Source of the DNA: Aliidiomarina sp. | GTDB lineage: Bacteria; Pseudomonadota; Gammaproteobacteria; Enterobacterales; Alteromonadaceae | Assembly (NCBI RefSeq): GCF_022565475.1 | Contig: NZ_JAIUMR010000005.1 | Span: forward strand, 1-64,000 | DNA length: 64,000 nucleotides | Direction: 5' to 3' | Shown: one piece after another, positions 28,192-37,440 of the stretch | Numbering within the stretch: the stretch's first letter is position 1 | Layout: the number at the start of each line of letters is the position of its first letter | Position numbers and translations under genes: made by a program | The notes under the pieces: generated by a model | What the model was told of the DNA's origin: nothing | The model's database searches: none | Seen by the model: the letters and a program-made list of their open reading frames with translations, nothing else

Positions 28192-30474
28192 TTAAAAGCT
28201 AGCGCGGAAGCCTATACCAACGTTACGTCCAGGTAATGGTGCGTAATCACGAATGAATGAACTATGCGCATAACCAAGTTCATTAGTGATGTTGTCGATT
28301 TTGAAGTAAATCGCAAAGTCTTGACCGCCCATATAGCCAGGGTAGTAATTTAAATTGAGGCCAAGTAAGCCGAATCCCGAAGTCGCCTGTTCATTTTCGG
28401 CCGTCCGCTTTTGGTCGAAATAATGCACGTAGTTTAATGTGGCATCCCACTTGTCTTGGGTGTAGGTTCCACTCAAGCCGACGCGCTGAGCAGGAATGCG
28501 AGGAACATTACCGCCGTCGCGGAATACCGCTCGGGTGTAATCCGAGAAACCGTTAATCGCCCAACTTTCATTAAAGACATAACGGCCTGAAATTTCGTAA
28601 CCGTAGAGCTCTGCACCACGCTGACGGTACTGATAAACCGGCAAATCATCAAAGTTGTGAGCATGTCCGTGATCATGACCATGGTCATGGCCATGATCGT
28701 GACCGTGATCATCGTGGAACACGTCCGCGTCCAAGTCGGCTTTCAAGATTCCTGTATTGTGCAAGTAGATGAAATTATTGATTCGGTTGAAGAAAATATT
28801 CGTGTCTAGATGCCACTTACTCCCTTCAAAATGCATGCCAAAATCAAGGTTCATCGAACGTTCTTTCTCTAGCGCTCGGTCGGCAACATCGAGTAAATAA
28901 TGATACTCATCATGGCCATGGTCATGATCGTGGCCATGATCGTGATAATGATCATTATGTTCGATACGATAAACACCACCGATTTCGAACGTGCGCGTTG
29001 CAAAGTGAGCGCCGTTAGCAAACAATTCATTCGCATGCGGTGCGCGTTCGCTATAGCTGATACTCGACGACAATTTGAGACTTGGCGCGACTTCCCAGTT
29101 TAAACCAGAAGAGAGACTAGTCGGGGTATAACTTAAATCAGCAAAGCCATCGCTATGTAAATCGACCGTTTCAACCCGAGCACCGAGCTCCCAGCTCATG
29201 ACGTCATTAATTTGTTGTTCGCCGATCCAGAACACACCAGCAAGATCGGTTTCGGTGTGTGGGGTGTAAGCTTCGGCACCAAATGAATCATAGTCTTGAC
29301 GACTCACTTGCACACCTAAAGCACCGCGCCAGCCCGCTATTGGTGTGTGGCGAGCAATCAAGCGAAGTTCCGTTTGTTCGATATTAAAAGCAGTTTCAAC
29401 GAAGCCGTCTTCAATTTCTTCGTGACTTAACTCGGTGTAACCAAAGGTGATATCCAATCGCTCAATGCCGCGAATTGGGTTCACTAAACCACTAATAAAT
29501 TGGAAACGGTCTTGACGCATCCGCGCAAAGATTTCTTCCTGATCGCTGTGACCGCTATCATGTCCGTGTCCATGGTCGTGATCATCGTCATGGTCATCAC
29601 CATGGCCATGGCTATGGCCTGGAAGCCCGTAGTCACGCTCTAAGCGCCCAAATGAAATACCGGCGAAGCCTTTGTCAAAGAACATGCTCGCGCCAATAGT
29701 CGCGCCTTGGTCGTCGGTGAAGCTGTTATCAATCCGCTTCGCATACTCATTTTCGCTGTGCTGGTCATGCTCATGGCCATGACTATGTCCGTGGTCATGG
29801 TCGTGATGGTCGTCATCAGCCTCTTGCGCGAAACGTGGCACACGATAGTCATTCGCTTTGCGTTTAAAACCGTCTAAATGCCAAGCAAAACGGCCGTTGC
29901 CTGCATTGATATCGAAGCTACCGGTACGTTCTTCAGAAACGCTGTTATATCGCAGCGAGTATGCGCCCTCGATACCATCAATCGGCGCGCGAGGTACGCG
30001 ATTATCCACAACATTCACCACGCCACCGCTGGCGCCGCTTCCAAACAACAAGGTTGCAGGTCCACGTAAAACTTCAATTTGTTGCGCCGTACTTGCTTCT
30101 GTTGATACTGCGTGATCCGGACCACCACGGGAAATGTCAGCAACATCCAACCCATTTTGGACTATTTTGACCCGCGGTCCTTCAAGTCCGCGAATAATCG
30201 GGCTGCTCGCTGTTGGACCGAAATAAGTAGCTTGCACGCCAGGAAGGTTCCGCAAGGTTTCACCTAGGGTCGCGGCTTCTGATTTGCGTAACTCATCACC
30301 ATACAGCACGTAGATTGGCTGTGCGGTTTCAAGCGCTGTTTTTTCGAGTGGGGATGCGGTCACAATAATGCGCTCGTAACTCTTTTCTGTGTTGCTATCT
30401 GGTTGATCAGCAACAGCAGAAACGGGCAGTAGAACAGCTGAAATAGCAAGTGCGATGGAAGTTGGTCTAAACAT
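28192..30474 (-). CDS. znuD: ZnuD-like TonB-dependent zinc receptor
   Basis: The 760-residue outer-membrane receptor has a signal peptide, a TonB-box-like stretch (ERIIVTA), a plug domain (RNLPGVQATYFG, IIRGLEGPRVKIVQNG, VEVLRGP-type segment reading IEVLRGPATLLFGSG) and a 22-strand-type barrel ending in a terminal phenylalanine (GIGFRASF). Four loops are rich in His, Asp and Gly (around residues 215-240, 285-315, 505-525 and 585-605), fitting zinc capture as in Neisseria ZnuD. A 17-bp Zur-type operator lies upstream at 30530-30546, so expression under zinc shortage is likely. Zinc specificity is inferred from loops and operator. Confidence 0.88.
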   Translation of the reverse strand: MFRPTSIALAISAVLLPVSAVADQPDSNTEKSYERIIVTASPLEKTALETAQPIYVLYGDELRKSEAATLGETLRNLPGVQATYFGPTASSPIIRGLEGPRVKIVQNGLDVADISRGGPDHAVSTEASTAQQIEVLRGPATLLFGSGASGGVVNVVDNRVPRAPIDGIEGAYSLRYNSVSEERTGSFDINAGNGRFAWHLDGFKRKANDYRVPRFAQEADDDHHDHDHGHSHGHEHDQHSENEYAKRIDNSFTDDQGATIGASMFFDKGFAGISFGRLERDYGLPGHSHGHGDDHDDDHDHGHGHDSGHSDQEEIFARMRQDRFQFISGLVNPIRGIERLDITFGYTELSHEEIEDGFVETAFNIEQTELRLIARHTPIAGWRGALGVQVSRQDYDSFGAEAYTPHTETDLAGVFWIGEQQINDVMSWELGARVETVDLHSDGFADLSYTPTSLSSGLNWEVAPSLKLSSSISYSERAPHANELFANGAHFATRTFEIGGVYRIEHNDHYHDHGHDHDHGHDEYHYLLDVADRALEKERSMNLDFGMHFEGSKWHLDTNIFFNRINNFIYLHNTGILKADLDADVFHDDHGHDHGHDHGHDHGHAHNFDDLPVYQYRQRGAELYGYEISGRYVFNESWAINGFSDYTRAVFRDGGNVPRIPAQRVGLSGTYTQDKWDATLNYVHYFDQKRTAENEQATSGFGLLGLNLNYYPGYMGGQDFAIYFKIDNITNELGYAHSSFIRDYAPLPGRNVGIGFRASF
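28657..28718 (-). repeat. His-Asp-Gly codon repeat, receptor loop 4
   Basis: Imperfect tandem 12-bp units encoding alternating His-Asp-His-Gly in the ZnuD-like protein. The codons vary between CAT/CAC and GAT/GAC, so the repeat is older than a fresh expansion. Confidence 0.75.
28903..28952 (-). repeat. His-Asp-Gly codon repeat, receptor loop 3
   Basis: A second histidine-rich repeat (HDHGHDHDHGHD) in the same receptor gene, sharing 12-bp periodicity with the other three. Confidence 0.72.
29540..29617 (-). repeat. His-Asp-Gly codon repeat, receptor loop 2
   Basis: A third His/Asp-rich block, longest of the four, encoding HGHGDDHDDDHDHGHGHD followed by SGHSDQ. Confidence 0.75.
29759..29817 (-). 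repeat. His-Asp-Gly codon repeat, receptor loop 1
   Basis: The block nearest the plug domain, encoding DDHHDHDHGHSHGHEHDQHS. It would lie in an early extracellular loop of the barrel. Confidence 0.72.
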
Positions 30475-30529
30475 GAATATACTTCGCTCCTAAATGTCGG
30501 TCGTCGGATCACGATACCTGTTATCTGTT

Positions 30530-30546
30530 ATGTAATAATATAACAT
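30530..30546 (-). promoter_or_regulatory. Zur-type operator before the ZnuD-like gene
   Basis: On the minus strand the site reads ATGTTATATTATTACAT. It matches the gammaproteobacterial Zur pattern ATGTTATA-N-TATAACAT with one mismatch. It lies 56 bases before the receptor start, where it could block transcription when zinc is plentiful. Confidence 0.78.
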
Positions 30547-30757
30547 TACACTCTACTATGAAAGAGAATCAAGTGAAAATTCGGATACTGCGATTAACCG
30601 CAAATAAAGTGCGATAACTTTACGCTGACTGGGTTATGAAAAGCAGCAGACTAGGATACTCTTAGCGTCGGCCCTCTATATTCGTCTCTATCATCGTGCA
30701 CTCATTGTGTAAGTGGAGTATGGATTTGAGTAAATTTTGATGACTTGGATAATAACA

Positions 30758-32476
30758 ATGAAATCGACACCTCGTCCTTTTGCGAACCGCTCGACCGTCA
30801 TGTTGGGTTCAGCCACTGTGTTGGCATTTACTTTAGCGGCATGTTCGCCGCCCGTTCAGCAGAGCGCTCCGGAGCCTGCTCAGCCCGTTGCCAATGAGAA
30901 AGCGGTAAAAGCACATTTAGAATTTCTCGCCAGTGATTTATTAGAAGGGCGCGACACGGGTGCTCGAGGACATGAAATAGCCTCGGCTTATATTGCTGCT
31001 CAATATACCGCAATGGGTCTGGAGCCTGCAGGAACTGACGGCTATTATCAACGTATTACCTTTCGTAGCGCGCGTTTAACCGAAACCCAGCCGACTTTTG
31101 TTTTGCATACCGACTCCGGTGACCATGAGCTAGAATACCGGAAGCATTTTTCGACTAGCGCAAGTATTAGCCACGAGTTGGCCGAAGTGAGCGCACCTTT
31201 GGTATTTGCAGGATACGGAATTGTTTCGGAAGCCTTTGAAATTGACGATTACGCCGGTGTTGATGTGAATGGCAAAATTGTCATTACCTTAAGTGGTGGC
31301 ACTGAAGGTTTGCCAAGTGAAGAAGCGGCTCACTTGGGGGCGCAAAAAACGCGCAATGCCGTAGAACGCGGAGCAGTCGGTATCATCACGTTGCACACGC
31401 CGGCGATGGAAGAGGTTCGTCCCTTCGAACGTTCGGTGATGTTCGGTGGTGGCCCGCGCATGCGTTGGTTGTCACCTGAAGGTGAAGTCACGCAAGAATT
31501 CAGTCAGATACTCGGCAGTGCCTATTTGGACTATAATGCGGCCGCACCGGCTTTTGAGAATGCAACTTACTCGCTTGAGGATATCTTTGCTGCACTTGAA
31601 GCCGATGAGCGCCCAGTAGCCTTTGAACTGAGTGCATCAGCCAGTTTGATGCGTGAATCTCGCTTTGAGGAAATCACTAGCCCTAATGTGATCGGTATGA
31701 TTGAAGGCTCAGACCCTGAGTTAAAACATGAATATGTGATTTATACTGCGCACTCGGATCATACCGGTCTTGCGCGTGATTTCAGCTCGACGTCAAACGT
31801 CAACAATGGTGCTCTAGATAATGCAGCAGGTGTTGCGGTAATGCTAGAAACTGCGCGTATGTATGCCGATGCAGTGGCCAATGGCGACCGTCCCCGTCGT
31901 TCGATTTTATTCGCCGCAGTGACTGCAGAAGAGCGCGGCTTGCTTGGCGCTGATTATTTTGCTCATCACCCAACTGTGCCATTAGAGCAAATTGTCGCGA
32001 ACGTGAACTTAGATATGCCAGTGTTGTTGTATCCGTTTGCTGATGTGGTTGCCTTTGGTGCTGACCATTCTTCACTCGGCGCTGTCGTTGCTCGTGCTGC
32101 AGGTCAATTTGATATTGCCTTAAGCCCAGATCCTATGCCTGAGCAAGCGATTTTCACCCGTTCGGATCATTACACTTTAGTACGCAAAGGTATTCCAGCG
32201 GTCTTTTTAATGACTGGCTTCACGTCGCAAGATCCAGACCAAGATGGCGGAGAAGTGTGGGGTGACTTTTTTGCCAATCATTATCACCGCGCCAGTGATG
32301 ATATCCCGAGCCATATCGAGAACTTTGGCGGAATTCGGTATGACTTTGGTGCGCTCTTTACCGATATTAACTATGCCATCGGTATGGAAATTGCCAATGC
32401 AGATGAAGCACCGTATTGGTTGAGTGACAGTTACTTCGGCAAGATCTTCCGTGGTGACGCGTCATTCGCGAATTAG
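30758..32476 (+). CDS. M28-family peptidase lipoprotein with PA domain
   Basis: The product has a lipoprotein signal ending LAAC, then a helix-rich entry (EFLASDLLEGRDTGARG) typical of M28 enzymes. A protease-associated (PA) insert covers about residues 140-260 (VFAGYGIVSE, GAVGIITLHTPA). The dizinc site is complete: YTAHSDHTG, NNGALDNAAG, TAEERGLLG, VNLDMP and the last histidine in SDHYTLV. It likely removes N-terminal amino acids from peptides in the periplasm or outer membrane. Possible starts are ATG 30740 and ATG 30758; 30758 gives a compact signal peptide, but neither has a strong ribosome site. It diverges from the ZnuD-like gene and is followed 29 bases later by the HIT gene. Confidence 0.88.
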   Translation: MKSTPRPFANRSTVMLGSATVLAFTLAACSPPVQQSAPEPAQPVANEKAVKAHLEFLASDLLEGRDTGARGHEIASAYIAAQYTAMGLEPAGTDGYYQRITFRSARLTETQPTFVLHTDSGDHELEYRKHFSTSASISHELAEVSAPLVFAGYGIVSEAFEIDDYAGVDVNGKIVITLSGGTEGLPSEEAAHLGAQKTRNAVERGAVGIITLHTPAMEEVRPFERSVMFGGGPRMRWLSPEGEVTQEFSQILGSAYLDYNAAAPAFENATYSLEDIFAALEADERPVAFELSASASLMRESRFEEITSPNVIGMIEGSDPELKHEYVIYTAHSDHTGLARDFSSTSNVNNGALDNAAGVAVMLETARMYADAVANGDRPRRSILFAAVTAEERGLLGADYFAHHPTVPLEQIVANVNLDMPVLLYPFADVVAFGADHSSLGAVVARAAGQFDIALSPDPMPEQAIFTRSDHYTLVRKGIPAVFLMTGFTSQDPDQDGGEVWGDFFANHYHRASDDIPSHIENFGGIRYDFGALFTDINYAIGMEIANADEAPYWLSDSYFGKIFRGDASFAN

Positions 32477-32505
32477 TAACGGACTCATTATTAACAGGAA
32501 ACTGT

Positions 32506-32928
32506 ATGAACGAGTTTCAGCTCGCCGAAGCGCTCCAGCGTGACTGTTTTGAGGTAGGACAACTGCCTCTGTCGTTGGTATTGATGATGAATGACCGGCA
32601 GTATCCATGGTTTATTCTCGTGCCAAAGCGAGCTGACATCAGTGAAATTTATCAATTAACCGGGGCAGACCAACAGCAGCTCGCGCACGAATCAAGTTGG
32701 TTTGGGCAAGCGTTAATGACGTACTTTCACGGTGATAAATTAAATATTGCGGCACTGGGTAACATGGTGCCACAACTCCATGTTCACCACATTGTTCGAT
32801 TTCGTGATGATTGCGCTTGGCCTCAACCAGTATGGGGGCATTCGCCAGCTATCCCATACCCAAGTGATGACGCAGAACTGCGAGTGAATGCAGTTGCGCA
32901 GATCGTGTCGCGCTATACATCGGCATGA
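32506..32928 (+). CDS. HIT-domain protein
   Basis: This 140-residue protein has a HIT fold with the histidine triad LHVHHIVRF (H92, H94, H95). HIT proteins hydrolyse or transfer nucleotide phosphates such as AMP-linked compounds. The motif follows the HxHxHxx pattern only partly, with HVHH in place of HxHxH, as seen in a proteobacterial subgroup (YP_-type diadenosine hydrolase-like). The substrate is unknown. AGGA lies 8 bases upstream of the ATG. It may be co-transcribed with the M28 peptidase. Confidence 0.85.
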   Translation: MNEFQLAEALQRDCFEVGQLPLSLVLMMNDRQYPWFILVPKRADISEIYQLTGADQQQLAHESSWFGQALMTYFHGDKLNIAALGNMVPQLHVHHIVRFRDDCAWPQPVWGHSPAIPYPSDDAELRVNAVAQIVSRYTSA

Positions 32929-32932
32929 GATG

Positions 32933-32984
32933 ATGGTTTACCGAATGGTTTACCGAACGGTTTGCTAAATGGAGCGTCGAACGG
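32933..32984. repeat. 12-bp degenerate tandem repeat between HIT and fldB genes
   Basis: Units ATGGTTTACCGA (twice, exact), ACGGTTTGCTAA, ATGGAGCGTCGA and a partial ACGGA follow each other with period 12. It fills the gap between the convergent HIT and fldB stops. No hairpin or T run is seen. Confidence 0.7.
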
Positions 32985-32985
32985 A

Positions 32986-33525
32986 CTAACCCGCGTCGGC
33001 GATTTCTTCAAGGATTTGCGTGCACCAGTGGCTAATCCGGTCATCAGAAAATTCATACTGCGAGTCTTCATCGAGCGCTAATCCAACAAACATTGAGTCA
33101 TCGTTAATGAGCGCTTTCGATGCAATGAAGTCATAGCCTTGATTGGGCCAAAAACCGATACGCCGAATCGTACCCTTTGGATCCGTATCGGCAATCGCGT
33201 CATGCAACATACCTAAAGCATCTTGAAACCACTCACTATAGCCAACTTGATCGCCCATACCGAATAACGCGATGGTTTTGCCATGCAGGTTGAGATCGGC
33301 GATTTCAGACCAACGGCTTTCCCAGTCTTCTTGTATTTCGCCAAAATCCCAAGTGGAAAGACCAAAGATAAGAATGTCATAGTCTTCTGCTGCAACCAGC
33401 GGTGTGTCTTTAATATTGTGAAGCTCAACGATATCAACGCCAATGAAGTCGCGGATTTTCTCCGCAGCAATTTCAGTAAAGCAGGTTGTTGAACCGTAAA
33501 ACAAACCAATTCGAAAGTCAGACAT
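32986..33525 (-). CDS. fldB: Flavodoxin FldB
   Basis: This 179-residue long-chain flavodoxin binds FMN and carries electrons in the cytoplasm. The phosphate loop is [10 protein letters not shown], and the aromatic FMN contacts are in [12 protein letters not shown] and [15 protein letters not shown]. The pattern [11 protein letters not shown] and the end [12 protein letters not shown] match E. coli FldB more closely than FldA. The ATG has TAGGAAG upstream. It is transcribed alone. Confidence 0.93.
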   Translation of the reverse strand: MSDFRIGLFYGSTTCFTEIAAEKIRDFIGVDIVELHNIKDTPLVAAEDYDILIFGLSTWDFGEIQEDWESRWSEIADLNLHGKTIALFGMGDQVGYSEWFQDALGMLHDAIADTDPKGTIRRIGFWPNQGYDFIASKALINDDSMFVGLALDEDSQYEFSDDRISHWCTQILEEIADAG

Positions 33526-33699
33526 GAATCTTCCTACAGAGACTTAGCAATCATCAACAAGCTAAAAAACGTGTGCGTTTGCGTAACAAAAGACGTGGGC
33601 GATGTTAGCAGAATTTGGTGTAAAACGCAGCCGCTAAAAAATCCATGAGATTCGTCGCGCTTTGCTTTAAACTAGCGGCAATTTTTTAAGGAGTACACC

Positions 33700-33966
33700 A
33701 TGTCTATTGCCGAATTCGCCGACCGTTTGGAACCCGTTTTTGATCAAGCTGTTGAGACTGGAAACGACGACGAACTATTTGCTAGTGGTTATTTGCGCGG
33801 GCACTTTGACCTGGTTGTTGCCCAACTTGAGTTAGCTGGTGAAAACGACCCAGACGCGCTTTGGGACGCGCTGGATGCTGCACTGTTAAAGACACGCGAT
33901 GAACTAAACCCGCAAGACCAGACCCATGTGCAAAACATGCTGGCGCGCTTGAAAGCGTCAGCGTAA
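33700..33966 (+). CDS. yfcL: YfcL family protein
   Basis: This 88-residue protein matches the YfcL family (DDELFASGYLRGHFDL near the centre). The function is unknown. AAGGAG lies 7 bases before the ATG. It converges on mnmC with a 9-base overlap. The set yfcL, mnmC, fabB is kept as in E. coli, which supports both the call and descent of the whole block. Confidence 0.9.
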   Translation: MSIAEFADRLEPVFDQAVETGNDDELFASGYLRGHFDLVVAQLELAGENDPDALWDALDAALLKTRDELNPQDQTHVQNMLARLKASA

Positions 33967-35955
33967 TTGCAACGGATCCTGATTGCGCGCCAGTGCCCGC
34001 TCAGCAAAACGCTTCGGCGCGAGCGCTTGCTTGAGGCGTTGCCCGATGGGCATTGGTCGTTGTTGTAATTCACAGGCGAGAATCTCCGCAGCCAAAGGCG
34101 CACTGGTGAAGCCGCGTGCGCCGAGTCCACTTAACATCCAACAATTTGGTAGCTCGGCGAGCTGACTGCCATTGTCGTTGGTATCCTTTAGCAGCGAGAA
34201 GCGCAAGAACGGCACACGACCAACCACTGGCAAGTGGTCGGGGGTGGTTGCTCGAATGCTAGCGCGCTCACCAACAATGGCGTTGGTCGGCATGGCAACC
34301 CCCAGTCCTTCCTCAAGCTGCGTTAAGTTTGCTTGATTGTCCGCTGCCGTGGTGTTTGCCTCACTATTCTTTTTGTCGAATGTCGCCCCAATACACATGG
34401 AGCCGTTGAGTGCAGGCGTGACGTATCCTTGGTGGCAGATCACGGTCTTTAACGGCAACAAGGGGTGCCCCTTTTCGGGCTTAATTTGCGTGACTTGACC
34501 ACGCACGGGTCGAATTGGCACGAGCGTTTGTGGCAATAGACGATTGACGTCCTGACCATTGGCTAGAATGACATGTTCGGCATGCAATGACGCGTTGGTA
34601 TTGGTTGTCACGCACCATTTTCCATGCTGGCGCTCAAGCTGCGTGACTTGCGTATTAAGCTGGATGTGCGTGGTTCGTTCGTGCTCTGTGCGATATAACT
34701 CAGTTGCGGAAATCAGCCGTTCGACTACGTGTGCGGGTTGTAACCAACCTGATGTTGGGTAAAACAATGCAGGGTTAGGCAATGGAACTCCAGCTATAGA
34801 CGATGCTCGCGGTTGCGTTACACCGCAAACTAATGATGGCGGATACTCGCCGCGCTGCAGTAGCTTGCGCGCTCGTCGACATGCACCATCATCTTTCAGC
34901 AACTGCAAAACACCATCAGTAACCACGAGATCAGGTGCACGTTGTTGATATAGCTCACGCGCATACTCAAAGGCTTGACAATAAAACTCACTGGTAATGG
35001 TCCAATCTGCCTGCAGCAGCGGGTAGATGGCACCTTGAGGATTGCCTGACGCGCCATGGGCTAAGTGACTCGCCTGACTGATTAAGCGGACATCCGCGGG
35101 ATGATCTTTTAACGACCACAGCAGCGATGCCGCAGCAATACCATCACCAATTATAATAATGGTTTCGTCGTTTGTGTTCCGCAGCGGTGTTTCGAGTCGC
35201 TGTAGATACCCACGCAACATTTCTCGTTTACTGCCAAACCCCGGGATTCTTTGAATATCGATACCCGCTGCTTGTAAACCGCGACGGACATGGCCCGTTG
35301 CAGTAAACGTTGCTAGCGTGGCCGCAGGTTTCATTGCAGCAGCAATCGCTCGAAACAGCGCTGGTTGCCACATGTCAGGATTTTTACGTGGAGCAAAGCC
35401 GTCAAGGAACCACGCATCGACGGTATTTCGATGGGTTTCGGACCAATCCGGCAATGTGTTTATTGCATCACCGAAAACGATATCAAGGGTGATGCGGGGG
35501 TGTAACTCGAGGCGGTGGAATCCGGGCACTTTCTCTGGATATTGCGTTTGCAATCGTTCAGCGATTGCGGCGAGGTGCGGCCAATGTTGGTGAGCTCGCC
35601 GCAGATCTTCTGGACGCAAGGGATATTTCTCGAAGCTGGTGAAGTGCAGTCTGGCTCCACGTTCATCGTCACGACTTAGGGCGAGAAACAAGTCAGCAAC
35701 AAGCAAAAAATTTAATCCGGTACCAAAACCGGTTTCGGCAATATGAAAGACTTGCCCGTTCGCCGCTGTCTCAATTAATGTAGATAGGCGTTCGTGAATC
35801 CGATTTTGTTGCAGAAAAACATAGTGACTTTCGGCCAAACCATTGTCCCGGGAAAAATATATATCACCGAATTGATGAGATTCAGGAACGCCAGCGTCAT
35901 CGAAGTGAATATTGGCAAATTCAAGGCTGGTGCTATCGTTGTGGTGAATGGGCAT
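33958..35955 (-). CDS. mnmC: Bifunctional tRNA mnm5U methyltransferase/oxidoreductase MnmC
   Basis: MnmC finishes the mnm5(s2)U34 modification of tRNA. Its FAD domain turns cmnm5U into nm5U, and its SAM domain methylates this to mnm5U. The 665-residue protein has the N-terminal methyltransferase (about 1-250; FHIAETGFGTGLNFL is the SAM site and DAWFLDGFAPRKNP the catalytic region) and the C-terminal FAD oxidoreductase (from about 265; IIIIGDGIAAASL). Both parts look complete. The N-terminus (GDIYFSRDNGLAESHYVF) fits the family, so the start at 35955 is kept although its ribosome site is weak. It diverges from fabB. Confidence 0.96.
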   Translation of the reverse strand: MPIHHNDSTSLEFANIHFDDAGVPESHQFGDIYFSRDNGLAESHYVFLQQNRIHERLSTLIETAANGQVFHIAETGFGTGLNFLLVADLFLALSRDDERGARLHFTSFEKYPLRPEDLRRAHQHWPHLAAIAERLQTQYPEKVPGFHRLELHPRITLDIVFGDAINTLPDWSETHRNTVDAWFLDGFAPRKNPDMWQPALFRAIAAAMKPAATLATFTATGHVRRGLQAAGIDIQRIPGFGSKREMLRGYLQRLETPLRNTNDETIIIIGDGIAAASLLWSLKDHPADVRLISQASHLAHGASGNPQGAIYPLLQADWTITSEFYCQAFEYARELYQQRAPDLVVTDGVLQLLKDDGACRRARKLLQRGEYPPSLVCGVTQPRASSIAGVPLPNPALFYPTSGWLQPAHVVERLISATELYRTEHERTTHIQLNTQVTQLERQHGKWCVTTNTNASLHAEHVILANGQDVNRLLPQTLVPIRPVRGQVTQIKPEKGHPLLPLKTVICHQGYVTPALNGSMCIGATFDKKNSEANTTAADNQANLTQLEEGLGVAMPTNAIVGERASIRATTPDHLPVVGRVPFLRFSLLKDTNDNGSQLAELPNCWMLSGLGARGFTSAPLAAEILACELQQRPMPIGQRLKQALAPKRFAERALARNQDPLQLR

Positions 35956-36090
35956 AGGTTTATCGGAACCATTTTAAGGGTTGGTGCAGTCTATTTTGTA
36001 GCATGAAGTCAGCTGACCACTTGCTGATTGCATTTTCGTTTTGCTTCGGAACAGGTATGATACCGAAAATTTAATTATAGGACAGGTTCA

Positions 36091-37302
36091 ATGAGACGAG
36101 CAGTTATAACTGGCATCGGAATTGTTTCCAGTATTGGTAATAACCAAGAAGAAGTTTTGGCTTCACTGAAAGCTGGCAAATCAGGCATCACTCGTTCTGA
36201 GAGTTTTGCAGAAATGGGTTTACGCTGCCAGGTCTGGGGTGATTTGAAAATTAATGTCAGCGAGTTGATCGACCGCAAAGCGATGCGTTTTATGGGCGAC
36301 GCTGCTGCTTATGCATACATTGCACTTGAGCAGGCAATTGCCGATGCAGGCCTGACTGATGAAGAAGTCTCTAACCCACGGACAGGCCTCGTGGTTGGTT
36401 CTGGCGGTGCTTCTGGAGAACACCAAGTTGCTGCCGCGGATACGCTGCGTGAGAAGGGCGTGAAGCGCGTAGGGCCTTATATGGTTCCACGTTGTATGGC
36501 GTCAACCACGTCAGCTTGCTTGGCAACGCCGAAGAAAATTAAAGGTGTTAATTACTCAATTAGTTCCGCTTGTGCAACCAGCGCACATTGTATCGGTCAT
36601 GCCCTTGAGCTAATTCAATTAGGCAAACAAGACCGCGTGTTTGCTGGTGGCGGTGAAGAACTGCATTGGACCTTGGGTATGGAATTCGACGCGATGGGCG
36701 CGCTCAGTACTAAGTACAATGACACACCAGAGCGAGCGTCGCGGACTTATGATGCGGATCGTGATGGCTTCGTTCCTTCGGGCGGTGGTGGTATTGTCGT
36801 TGTTGAAGAGCTAGAAACTGCTTTAGCTCGTGGTGCGACTATTTATGGTGAGATCGTTGGCTACGGTGCAACGTCAGACGGTTTCGACATGGTTGCTCCA
36901 TCGGGCGAAGGCGCAGTGCGTTGTATGAAGATGGCGATGGCTGATCTTGATGCCGAGATTGATTATCTGAACACGCACGGAACCAGCACCCCAGTCGGCG
37001 ACGTTAAAGAGCTAGCGGCAATTCGTGAAGTCTTCCCGGCGAAGACTCCATTAATCAGTGCAACGAAAGCAATGACTGGACACAGTTTAGGTGCTGCGGG
37101 TGTTCATGAGGCGATTTACTCCTTGTTGATGATGCATCACGGTTTTGTCGCCCCGTCGATTAACATCGATACATTAGACCCCGAAGCAGACGGTATGACT
37201 ATTGTCATGGAACCGATCGAACGCGAGCTTAACTTGGTCATGTCCAATAGTTTTGGTTTTGGCGGAACGAACGCGTCGCTGGTGTTTAAGAAATACGCTT
37301 AA
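36091..37302 (+). CDS. fabB: Beta-ketoacyl-ACP synthase I FabB
   Basis: FabB condenses malonyl-ACP with acyl-ACP and is needed for unsaturated fatty acid synthesis. The 403-residue protein has the catalytic triad C161 (SSACATS), H296 (NTHGTST) and H331 (TGHSLGAAG), plus K326, each two residues before the E. coli numbers. The start [17 protein letters not shown] is typical. An intrinsic terminator follows. It probably works with FabV, encoded earlier in this window. Confidence 0.98.
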   Translation: MRRAVITGIGIVSSIGNNQEEVLASLKAGKSGITRSESFAEMGLRCQVWGDLKINVSELIDRKAMRFMGDAAAYAYIALEQAIADAGLTDEEVSNPRTGLVVGSGGASGEHQVAAADTLREKGVKRVGPYMVPRCMASTTSACLATPKKIKGVNYSISSACATSAHCIGHALELIQLGKQDRVFAGGGEELHWTLGMEFDAMGALSTKYNDTPERASRTYDADRDGFVPSGGGGIVVVEELETALARGATIYGEIVGYGATSDGFDMVAPSGEGAVRCMKMAMADLDAEIDYLNTHGTSTPVGDVKELAAIREVFPAKTPLISATKAMTGHSLGAAGVHEAIYSLLMMHHGFVAPSINIDTLDPEADGMTIVMEPIERELNLVMSNSFGFGGTNASLVFKKYA

Positions 37303-37323
37303 ATCTGGTGGATAGTTCTGAAT

Positions 37324-37350
37324 AGCCGAAGCGAAAGCTTCGGCTTTTTT
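37324..37350 (+). terminator. fabB terminator
   Basis: AGCCGAAGC (37324-37332) and GCTTCGGCT (37337-37345) form a 9-bp stem with a GAAA tetraloop, followed by six T. Confidence 0.93.
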
Positions 37351-37440
37351 ATTACGCGTTCGCCAGCGCCGAAGTAAGAACATTAATTTTAATAATCCTC
37401 AGTTCAAGGCATAATAGTCACCTATTCACGGTGAGGCGTC

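Noticed and set aside
28657..29817. His-Asp repeats considered as a CRISPR-like array
   Set aside because: The units are contiguous coding repeats within one open frame, with no unique spacers.
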